From Actinokineospora terrae (GTDB taxonomy: Bacteria; Actinomycetota; Actinomycetes; Mycobacteriales; Pseudonocardiaceae): 64,000 nucleotides of DNA. Every line of letters starts with the position of its first letter. Position 1 is the first letter of the stretch. Under the pieces are notes generated by a model that was not told where the DNA came from, ran no database searches, and saw only the letters and a list, made by a program, of their open reading frames with translations. The translations under genes were made by a program, and so were the position numbers. Below, piece by piece: positions 17,908 to 24,863 of this stretch. The DNA lies in contig NZ_FOGI01000001.1 in assembly GCF_900111175.1 (NCBI RefSeq), positions 372,001-436,000 of the forward strand. Reading direction: 5' to 3'.

Positions 17908-18686
17908 TGATGACCAGCAGCCCCACCACCGAGGCGGCGCCACCGCGGTCGGCCACCCAGGTCACCAACGCCACCTACCAGGACCTCGAGCGGGCCAACA
18001 AGGTCTACGGGGACGTCTTCCGGGCCGCCTTCGAGTACGTCTACGGCAGCCACATCCCCGGCGACGTCGTCGAGTTCGGCTGCTACGAGGGGTTCAGCTC
18101 GCTGCTGCTGGCCGACCTCATCGGCGAGTTCGACGCGCAGACCGATTTCTACACCGCGTTCTTCCCGCGCCGCATCCACGTCTACGACTCGTTCGCGGGC
18201 TTCCCCAAGAGCGAGAACCCGGTCGACTCCATCTCCTACGAGGTCGCCGACAGCGGCTACTGGCGCGAGGCCGAGGACGCCTCCCCGCCCGGCACCGAGG
18301 AGATGCTGCGCCAGGAGTTCGCCCGCCGCTTCGGCGACAACGGGTGGACGGTGGTGCGCGGGATGTTCAACGACACCCTCGCGTCCGACCCGCTGCCGGG
18401 CGAGGTCGCCATCGCCAACCTCGACTGCGACCTGTACTCCTCGTCGGTCGAGGTGCTCGACCACCTGCTCGGCCGCAGGCTGATGCCCGACGGCGCCGTG
18501 CTGCTGCTCGACGACTACAACTGCAACCGGGCCAACCCGCGCTTCGGGATGCGCCGCGCCATGCGCGAGTGCTTCGCCCGCACCGACGGGTTCTACGAGT
18601 ACAGCGAGTTCCTCCGCTACGGCTGGCACGGCCGCGCGTTCTTCGTGCACCGCCTGGGCGACAGCCCGAACCCGGACGGTGCGTGA
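17907..18686 (+). CDS. TylF/MycF-type SAM methyltransferase
   Basis: A 259-residue methyltransferase. Motifs are EFGCYEGFSS (SAM binding), VYDSFAGFP, and IANLDCDLYSSS with the metal-coordinating acidic residues characteristic of TylF/MycF sugar O-methyltransferases. LLLDDYN follows. The ATG at 17907 overlaps the radical SAM stop (ATGA); ATG at 17910 is an equally possible start. Its stop overlaps the start of the dehydrogenase downstream. Enzymes of this family methylate sugar hydroxyls using Mg2+. Here the likely target is a hydroxyl of the aminocyclitol or amino sugar, so a methylated aminoglycoside is predicted; the site is unknown. Confidence 0.8.
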   Translation: MMTSSPTTEAAPPRSATQVTNATYQDLERANKVYGDVFRAAFEYVYGSHIPGDVVEFGCYEGFSSLLLADLIGEFDAQTDFYTAFFPRRIHVYDSFAGFPKSENPVDSISYEVADSGYWREAEDASPPGTEEMLRQEFARRFGDNGWTVVRGMFNDTLASDPLPGEVAIANLDCDLYSSSVEVLDHLLGRRLMPDGAVLLLDDYNCNRANPRFGMRRAMRECFARTDGFYEYSEFLRYGWHGRAFFVHRLGDSPNPDGA

Positions 18687-19693
18687 TGACCGCTGTCGAG
18701 GACACGGTCCTCGCCCTGGTCGTGCGCGGGCACAGGGAGCACTCGCTCGAACGCGTCCCCCGGCCGGTGCCGGGCCCGGGGGAGGCGCTGGTCGCCGTCA
18801 CCCACGTCGCGGTGTGCGGCACGGACCTGCGGCTGCTGCGCGGCACCCTGCACGACGCCGAGTACCCGGTGGTGCCCGGCCACGAGTGGGCCGGGCGCGT
18901 GCTGGAGGCGCCGAGCAGGCCGGAACTGGTCGGCAGGGCCGTCGTCGGCGAGGGCATCACGCCGTGCCGGGCGTGCGCGCGCTGCGCCGAGGGCAAGTTC
19001 AACCTCTGCCTCGACCTCGACGAGGTCGGCTTCACCAGGGCGGGCGCGTTCGCCGAGGCGTTCACCCTGCCCGCGGCGAACCTGCGTCCGCTGCCCGAGG
19101 GGCTTTCCGGCGCCGAGGGCTGCCTGCTGGAGCCGCTGTGCGTGGCGCTGCACGCGGTCGAGCGCGCGCCCGCGGTCGCGGGACGCGATGTCGGCGTCAT
19201 CGGCGCGGGGGCGGTCGGGCTGCTCGTCGCGCAGCTCGCGTTGGCCGGTGGCGCCGCCTCGGTGACCGTCGCCGAGCCGTCCGCGCACCGCAGGGGCATC
19301 GCCGCCGAACTCGGGGTCGGGTCGGTCGACTCGCTCGCCGAGTGGGCGGGCGACACCCAGCCGGACCTGGTCTTCGACGCCACCGGGGTGGCCGCGGTGT
19401 TCCCGCAGGGCATCCAGGCGACCCGGCCGGGCGGCGACTACGTGCTGGTCGGCTACTCCGGCGAGGAGTCGGCGCACGTCGAGCCGAGCACGATCATGCT
19501 GCGCGAGATCTCGGTGCACGGCGTGCTGTCGGGCTTCGACCAGATCGACCGCGCCATCGAGGTCGTCACCAGCGGCGCGGTGCGCCTGGGGCCGCTGCTG
19601 GGGCAGGCGCTGCCGATCGCGGACTACCGGGTGCTGCTCGACGAGAGCGGTGTCCCGCCCCTGCGCAGCGTCTTCGTCACCGACCACGCCTGA
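18686..19693 (+). CDS. 2-deoxy-scyllo-inosamine dehydrogenase (zinc MDR family)
   Basis: A 335-residue medium-chain zinc dehydrogenase. Visible are VCGTDLRLLRG (catalytic zinc Cys), VPGHEWAG, the structural-zinc cysteines CRACARCAEGKFNLC, EPLCVALHAVE, and the NAD-binding GAGAVGLL. It resembles NeoA/KanE-type enzymes that oxidise 2-deoxy-scyllo-inosamine to the amino ketone before the second transamination. The ATG overlaps the methyltransferase stop (TGATG), so the gene is the third of a coupled operon. It replaces the radical SAM dehydrogenase BtrN used in butirosin. A strong hairpin lies 16 bases after the stop. Confidence 0.86.
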   Translation: MTAVEDTVLALVVRGHREHSLERVPRPVPGPGEALVAVTHVAVCGTDLRLLRGTLHDAEYPVVPGHEWAGRVLEAPSRPELVGRAVVGEGITPCRACARCAEGKFNLCLDLDEVGFTRAGAFAEAFTLPAANLRPLPEGLSGAEGCLLEPLCVALHAVERAPAVAGRDVGVIGAGAVGLLVAQLALAGGAASVTVAEPSAHRRGIAAELGVGSVDSLAEWAGDTQPDLVFDATGVAAVFPQGIQATRPGGDYVLVGYSGEESAHVEPSTIMLREISVHGVLSGFDQIDRAIEVVTSGAVRLGPLLGQALPIADYRVLLDESGVPPLRSVFVTDHA

Positions 19694-19708
19694 GAAGACC
19701 GGAGAGGA

Positions 19709-19759
19709 GCGACCGCGGATGCCCAGGACCCTTCGTCCCCTGTGGACATCCGCGGTCGC
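19709..19759. terminator. Bidirectional hairpin terminator between convergent genes
   Basis: Perfect 13-base arms GCGACCGCGGATG (19709-19721) and CATCCGCGGTCGC (19747-19759) around a 25-base loop. It sits in the 76-base gap between the rightward dehydrogenase and leftward glycosyltransferase stops, so it can serve both. Confidence 0.75.
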
Positions 19760-19769
19760 GCCGACCCGG

Positions 19770-21056
19770 TCAACCGTCCCGGGTGGACCCGTGCCGGACC
19801 GTCCTGTCGTACACCGCGGCGATGGCGATCGCCACCTGCGCCAGGTCGTAGCGGGCGCGCACCGTCTTCGCCGCGCGCTCGGCGGTGTCCGCGCGCCACT
19901 TCGGGTCGGCCAGCGCCTGCTCGATGCCCTCGGCGAACGCCTGCGGGGTGCGCTCGGGCACCAACCAGCCCAGCGCGCCCTCCTCCAGCACGGTGGCGAC
20001 CCCGCCGACGCCGACCGCCACGATCGGCAGCCCCACCGCCATCGCCTCCAGCATCACGCTGCCGAACTCCTCGTGCAGCGAGGACATCAGCAGCAGGTCC
20101 ATGGTGCCCATCACGGTCGCGATGTCCTCGTTGGGCACGTACCCGGTGACGGTCACGACGTCGTCGAGCCCGCGCGCGGCCACCTCGGCCTCGAACAGGT
20201 CGCGCTCGTTGCCGTCGCCGCAGATCACCCAGTGCGTGCCGGAGCCGCGCAGCCGCTCGGCGATGTCGAGGATGATCGGCCAGCCCTTCTCCCGCGCGAT
20301 GCGGCCGACGTAGCCGACCACGGGCTTGTCCTCGGGGATCGCGAACCGCGCGCGGAACGCGGCCACGGACTCGGGGGTGGCGCGCTGGGCGAACGCGTCG
20401 GCGTCGATCACGTCCGGCCGTACCGCGAACCGCTCGGCGGGCACGCCGGTGCGGCTCGACAGCACGGGGATGGTGCGCGGGGTCAGCGTCACTGTGTTGG
20501 CGGCGGCGCGGATCGCGCGCTTCTCGATCCAGCGGGCCAGCGGCTGCATCAGCCGGTCCAGCGGGGTCATCGGGTGGTAGGTGACGATGATCGAGCAGTG
20601 CACGGTCAGCACCAGCGGCACCCGCAGCATCTTGGTCAGCAGCCAGCCCAGCAGCGGCGGGATCATCACGCCGCTGCAGTGCACGTGGATCACGTCGTAG
20701 CGGCGGCGCTCCCGGACGAGGTGCCACAGCACGCCCAGCGCCCACGCCAGGTTCAGGTCGACCATGCCGCGGATGCGCGAGCGCAGTGGCAGCACGGGGA
20801 TCCGCACACCGCGCACCGTGGTGCGCTCCGACATCCGCCACTCGCGCGGCGCGCCGGGCAGCCGCAGCGTCAGCACGGTCTGCTCGACGCCGAGCTCGGG
20901 CTGGGCGTCGAGCTGGCTGGTGAGCCGGTGGATCTGCGACTGCATGCCGCCGATGGCGTCGAACTTCACCGGCCAGGAGCGGGTCGCCAGCTGCGGCCAG
21001 TAGTAGTGCGGGGTCAGCCGCAACACCCGGGTCGGGGGTCTTTGCTCACCGATCAC
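19770..21056 (-). CDS. GT4 glycosyltransferase (2-deoxystreptamine GlcNAc transferase type)
   Basis: A 428-residue GT-B glycosyltransferase of family GT4. The N-terminal half has RLTPHYYWPQ, FDAIGGMQSQIHRL and VIHVHCSG. The C-terminal half has GYVGRIAREKGW and the nucleotide-sugar motif SSLHEEFGSVMLEAMAVG with its two Glu residues. It matches BtrM/NeoM, which transfer GlcNAc from UDP-GlcNAc to the 4-OH of 2-deoxystreptamine to give 2'-N-acetylparomamine. The GTG start has GGAGG seven bases upstream. It is a single leftward gene facing the AhpD-like operon. It is the only glycosyltransferase in the aminoglycoside region, so a pseudodisaccharide core is the simplest prediction. Confidence 0.86.
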   Translation of the reverse strand: MIGEQRPPTRVLRLTPHYYWPQLATRSWPVKFDAIGGMQSQIHRLTSQLDAQPELGVEQTVLTLRLPGAPREWRMSERTTVRGVRIPVLPLRSRIRGMVDLNLAWALGVLWHLVRERRRYDVIHVHCSGVMIPPLLGWLLTKMLRVPLVLTVHCSIIVTYHPMTPLDRLMQPLARWIEKRAIRAAANTVTLTPRTIPVLSSRTGVPAERFAVRPDVIDADAFAQRATPESVAAFRARFAIPEDKPVVGYVGRIAREKGWPIILDIAERLRGSGTHWVICGDGNERDLFEAEVAARGLDDVVTVTGYVPNEDIATVMGTMDLLLMSSLHEEFGSVMLEAMAVGLPIVAVGVGGVATVLEEGALGWLVPERTPQAFAEGIEQALADPKWRADTAERAAKTVRARYDLAQVAIAIAAVYDRTVRHGSTRDG

Positions 21057-21263
21057 AAGTCTGCCTCCGGTTCGACAAGGGGGAGGGAGCCGCTGGAGAA
21101 TTCGCGGCGGTGGTTCACGCTATCACCCGGATTGGTCGCGCAGACCCCTTATTCCGGCTTCTCCCGGTCGGTCGGGGAAATACTTCGCGAACGCGCCGGA
21201 ACGCGGTGTGCTGCCGGTATAGTGCGCTTGAGAGCCAAGCGCGGATCAGGGAGAGAGAAAACC

Positions 21264-21758
21264 ATGGGTGACGTTGACGAGACCGCCGAGGCCGCACCGG
21301 TGGCCATGCCGAGGCCGCTGGTGCCCAGGCTCGCCGTCGACGACCTCGTCCCGCACGTGGCCAAGCGGATGGACGCGCTCGACACCGCCGCGGAGAAGGT
21401 CAGCCTCGACCTCGGACTGCTGGAACTGGTGCGCACCAGGGCATCGCAGCTAAACGGCTGCGCCTACTGCACCGACGCGCACGCCGCAGAGGCGCTCTCG
21501 GCAGGCGAGCATACCCGCAAGCTGCTCAGCCTCCCGGTGTGGCGCGAAGCGCCGTTCTTCACCACCCGCGAACGCGCGGCGCTCGGCCTGACCGACGCCA
21601 TCACCCGGCTCACTGACGGCCCGGTCACCGACGAGGTGTGGGACAGCGCGGCCAAGGAGTTCACCGAGGTCGAATTGGCCGAACTGGTGTGGACTATCGC
21701 TATCATCAACACCTGGAACCGCATCGCGGGCCCGGCCCGCCCGTGGGCCATCGAATAG
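21264..21758 (+). CDS. AhpD-like carboxymuconolactone decarboxylase-fold protein
   Basis: A 164-residue protein of the CMD/AhpD family, with the redox pair in NGCAYCTDAHAAEA near residue 72 and downstream His. GGGAGAGAG lies about ten bases before the ATG at 21264. A TATAGT sequence at 21218-21223 could be its -10 but no good -35 is seen. Family members are peroxidases or disulfide reductants. It leads the four-gene rightward operon with a methyltransferase, the inosose aminotransferase and the second radical SAM enzyme. A role in protecting or re-reducing an oxygen-sensitive partner is speculative. Confidence 0.8.
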   Translation: MGDVDETAEAAPVAMPRPLVPRLAVDDLVPHVAKRMDALDTAAEKVSLDLGLLELVRTRASQLNGCAYCTDAHAAEALSAGEHTRKLLSLPVWREAPFFTTRERAALGLTDAITRLTDGPVTDEVWDSAAKEFTEVELAELVWTIAIINTWNRIAGPARPWAIE

Positions 21759-21777
21759 TCGAGGGGGACCACCGGAA

Positions 21778-22620
21778 ATGAGCACGTCGCTGTCCCCGGA
21801 TTCCGGGGTTTCTTCGCCGACGCCTTTTACCGGGCGGCTGGCGATGTCCGAGGACGAGGTGTTCGCCGATTTCGCCGCGCGGGTGCCGCTGGCGGGCGCG
21901 GTGGTCGCCGAGGTCGGCGGGGCGTTCCCGGTGGCCATGCTGCACCGGCACGGCGTCGCCCGCTGGTACTCCGTCGACCCCAACCGGGTCGCCCAGGTCG
22001 ACCCGTCCGGGGTGCGGGAGGTGCTGGCCGTGGGCGCCGAGGACCTGCCGCTGCCGGACGCCTCGGTCGACGCGGTGTTCTCCTGCAACGCCTTCCAGTT
22101 CGTCGACATCGGCCCGACCCTGCTCCAGGCCGCGCGGGTGCTGCGTCCCGGCGGGGTGCTGTACGCGCACTTCGGTCCTATCTGGAGCGCCGTCGACGGG
22201 CACCAGTTGGAGTACACGTCGTACCAGGGGCGTGACCTGACTTTCTGGGATGACACGCTGCTGCCGCCGTGGTCGCACCTGCTCTACACGCGCGACGAAC
22301 TGCGCGCGCTGCTGAGCACCGGTGTCGACGAGGGCCTGGCCGACGTGCTGGTGGCCCACGTCCACGACAGCCGCACGGTGAACCGGGCGTTCTTCGAGGA
22401 CTACGTGGCCGCCGCGCTGGCCAGCGGCCTGGAGTGGCTGGAGGTCGCCACCTCCGACCACCTCGACTACGAGATCACCCCACCCGCCTACGACCCCGCG
22501 CTGACCCGACCGGTCGACCTGGCCGCGCTCGCCGCCGGGGTGTCCGCCCGCCGCGGCGCCCCGACCCGGCTCGGCGTCCGCGACGTGCTGATGGTCTTAC
22601 GCAAACCCGCCTATCTCTAG
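21778..22620 (+). CDS. Class I SAM-dependent methyltransferase (TTA codon)
   Basis: A 280-residue protein with a methyltransferase-type Rossmann core: AVVAEVGGAFPV in place of the usual glycine-rich loop, VDPN for the ribose-binding acidic residue, an acidic VFSCNAFQF strand, and AARVLRPGGVLYAHF, the usual post-motif helix. GAGGGGGA lies about seven bases before the start. Codon 274, seven codons before the stop, is TTA. It sits eight bases upstream of the inosose aminotransferase and is probably cotranscribed. It is the third methyltransferase of the aminoglycoside region. N- versus O-methylation cannot be decided from the sequence, and the altered SAM loop lowers certainty slightly. Confidence 0.72.
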   Translation: MSTSLSPDSGVSSPTPFTGRLAMSEDEVFADFAARVPLAGAVVAEVGGAFPVAMLHRHGVARWYSVDPNRVAQVDPSGVREVLAVGAEDLPLPDASVDAVFSCNAFQFVDIGPTLLQAARVLRPGGVLYAHFGPIWSAVDGHQLEYTSYQGRDLTFWDDTLLPPWSHLLYTRDELRALLSTGVDEGLADVLVAHVHDSRTVNRAFFEDYVAAALASGLEWLEVATSDHLDYEITPPAYDPALTRPVDLAALAAGVSARRGAPTRLGVRDVLMVLRKPAYL

Positions 22621-22627
22621 GAGAGCC

Positions 22628-23902
22628 ATGAGTGACCTCGCCGTTCTCGGCGGCACCCCGGTGCGCGCGCCCCGGCCGTGGCCGAGTTGGCCCCAGTACG
22701 ACGCGGCCACCGAGCGGTCGCTGCTGGACGCGCTGCGCTCGCGCCGCTGGGCGGTCAGCTGGCCCACCGACGGCACCCGGTCCCGGGAGCGGCGCTTCGC
22801 CGAGTCGTTCGCCGCCTACAACGGCGTGCCGCACGCGGTCAGCGTCGACCACGGGTCCAGCGCGCTGGTGGTCGCCCTGGAGGCGTTGGACATCGGGCCG
22901 GGCGACGAGGTGGTCGTGCCGGTGATGACCTGGGTCGCGCCGGTCGCCGCGGTGCTGCGGGTCGGGGCGCTGCCGGTGGTCGTGGACGTCGACCCGGAGA
23001 CCGGGTGCGTCACCCCGGACACCGTGCGGGCCGCGCTCTCGCCGCGCACCAAGGCGATGCTGGTGGTGCACCTGGCCGCCACGGTCGCCGACATCGACGG
23101 GTTCGTCGCGCTGGCCGAGGAGACCGGGGTCGCGCTGGTCGAGGACTGCGCGCAGGCGCACGGGGCGCAGTGGCGCGGCCGCAAGGTCGGCACCTTCGGC
23201 GCCCTGGGCTGCTTCAGCTTCCAGGTCGGCAAGGTGCTGGCGGGCGGCGAGGGCGGCGCGGTCATCACCTCCGACGAGCGGCTCTACCGGCGGATGCAGC
23301 AGCTGCGCGCGGACTCCCGGCGTTACCCCGACGGCGAGCTGTCCCCGGGCGACCTGGAGCTGATCGAGTCCGGCGAGGTCATGGGCGGCAACTACTGCAT
23401 GTCCGAGCTGACCGCGGGGGTGCTGCTCGACCAGCTGACCCGGCTCGACGACCAGCACCGGCACCGCGACCGGATGGCGCTGGAGCTGGAGCGCGGGCTG
23501 GCGGCGCTGGGGGACTTCTCGGCGATCCCGGTGCCGGAGCAGGCCGACCAGCGGTCGGTGTACGAGTACGGGATCCGGTTCCGGCCGGGCACCTTCGGCG
23601 AGGTGCCGGTGGAGCGGGTCGCCGACGCGGTGGGCGCCGAGCTGGGCATGGCGCTGTGGCCGCCGGACCTGCCGCTGCACCGGAGCGTGATGCTGAACGC
23701 GCACACCAAGAAGCGGTTCAGTCTGGTGTGGACCGACGAGGGCCGGGAGCGCGCGCTCGGCCGGTCCTACCCGGGGGCCGAGGCGTACCGCGAGACCACG
23801 CTGATCTTCCACCACCAGGCGCTGCTCGGCGACCCCACCGACATGGCCGACCTGGTCGACGCCGTCGCCAAGGTCCGCGACGCGCACAAGGACCTCATCT
23901 AG
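22628..23902 (+). CDS. L-glutamine:2-deoxy-scyllo-inosose aminotransferase
   Basis: A 424-residue fold-I PLP aminotransferase of the DegT/DnrJ/StsC family. Asp173 in VEDCAQAHGA and Lys202 in FQVGKVLAGGEGG are the PLP contacts. The N-terminal GGTPVRAPRPWPSWP and the ESGEVMGGNYCMSEL segment are hallmarks of the BtrS/NeoB-type enzymes that aminate 2-deoxy-scyllo-inosose, and later the amino ketone, with glutamine as donor. Length equals the family norm. It sits between a methyltransferase and a radical SAM gene with gaps of about 7-9 bases, so one operon is likely. With the inosose synthase and zinc dehydrogenase it completes 2-deoxystreptamine formation. Confidence 0.9.
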   Translation: MSDLAVLGGTPVRAPRPWPSWPQYDAATERSLLDALRSRRWAVSWPTDGTRSRERRFAESFAAYNGVPHAVSVDHGSSALVVALEALDIGPGDEVVVPVMTWVAPVAAVLRVGALPVVVDVDPETGCVTPDTVRAALSPRTKAMLVVHLAATVADIDGFVALAEETGVALVEDCAQAHGAQWRGRKVGTFGALGCFSFQVGKVLAGGEGGAVITSDERLYRRMQQLRADSRRYPDGELSPGDLELIESGEVMGGNYCMSELTAGVLLDQLTRLDDQHRHRDRMALELERGLAALGDFSAIPVPEQADQRSVYEYGIRFRPGTFGEVPVERVADAVGAELGMALWPPDLPLHRSVMLNAHTKKRFSLVWTDEGRERALGRSYPGAEAYRETTLIFHHQALLGDPTDMADLVDAVAKVRDAHKDLI

Positions 23903-23911
23903 GGAGTCGGG

Positions 23912-24862
23912 ATGGCCGAGGCGATCTGGGACCGCTTCGCCGCGCGCGACCGCGTGGCGATCAACTTCACCCTCACCTGCAACCTGGCGTGCGCGCACTG
24001 CATCGTCGAGTCCAGCCCGCAGCGCACCGAACGCCTGACCGTCGACGAGGTCCGCGCCGCCCTGGACGCCGCGGCCCGCAACGGCAAGAAGCACATCACC
24101 TTCAGCGGCGGCGAGGTGTTCCTCTACCCCAAGCCGATGTGCGAGGTCATCGCGTACGGCCGCTCACTGGGCCTGGTGGTGGATGTCGAGTCCAACGCTT
24201 TCTGGGCGCGTGACGAGCGCACGGCCAAGCTGAAGCTGGAACCGTTCGTGGAAGCCGGGATCGCGGGCTTGTCCCTGAGCGCCGACGCCTACCATGTCGC
24301 GTACTTCCCGGTGGACCGCACCATCATGGCCGCCCAGGCCGGTCGTGCCGCGGGCTTGTTGACCGAGATCAACTTCTGCCCGTCCGACCAACCCGAGGTC
24401 GACGCCGCCATCAAGTCCGCCCTCGACGCCGCGGGCGAGCCCTACCTGGAGAACGAACTCCTCGACCGCGGCCGCGGCAAGGACCTGCACACCATCGTCA
24501 CCCGCCGCCACATCGACGACCTCCCGGAGTGCACCAGCCTCACCACGACTGTCCACGCCACCGGCGACGTCTACGCCTGCTGCGAACTCGACATCTCCAC
24601 CGACGCGATGAAGCAGACCCCCGTCTTCCTCGGCAACATCCGCACCCCGTCGACCGAGCAGGACGAACGCGAACACCTGGTCACCGCGTTCTACGACCCC
24701 ACATCCCCCATCTACTTCCGCCGCCTGGTCGAGTCCCACCCCCTCTTCCAGGACCTCGCCACCGACCGCTACGCCACCATCTGCGACTTCTGCATGACCA
24801 CCCTCCGCGACCCCGCTCGTCTTGCCGCCCTGCGCGCTCTCCTCGCCGCAGTCCCTGCCTGA
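23912..24862 (+). CDS. Second radical SAM enzyme of the aminoglycoside cluster
   Basis: A 316-residue radical SAM protein with the cluster motif CNLACAHC (Cys23, Cys27, Cys30) and FSGGEVFLY for the SAM contact. Additional cysteines lie in ECTSL, YACCEL and CDFCM toward the C-terminus and could ligate an auxiliary cluster or act as hydrogen donor. A weak GGGAG site precedes the ATG. It ends the rightward operon, one base from the stop of the convergent NB-ARC gene. The small size and late Cys residues recall epimerases such as NeoN, but a dehydrogenase or deoxygenase is equally possible. Function is not settled by sequence. Confidence 0.8.
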   Translation: MAEAIWDRFAARDRVAINFTLTCNLACAHCIVESSPQRTERLTVDEVRAALDAAARNGKKHITFSGGEVFLYPKPMCEVIAYGRSLGLVVDVESNAFWARDERTAKLKLEPFVEAGIAGLSLSADAYHVAYFPVDRTIMAAQAGRAAGLLTEINFCPSDQPEVDAAIKSALDAAGEPYLENELLDRGRGKDLHTIVTRRHIDDLPECTSLTTTVHATGDVYACCELDISTDAMKQTPVFLGNIRTPSTEQDEREHLVTAFYDPTSPIYFRRLVESHPLFQDLATDRYATICDFCMTTLRDPARLAALRALLAAVPA

Positions 24863-24863
24863 C

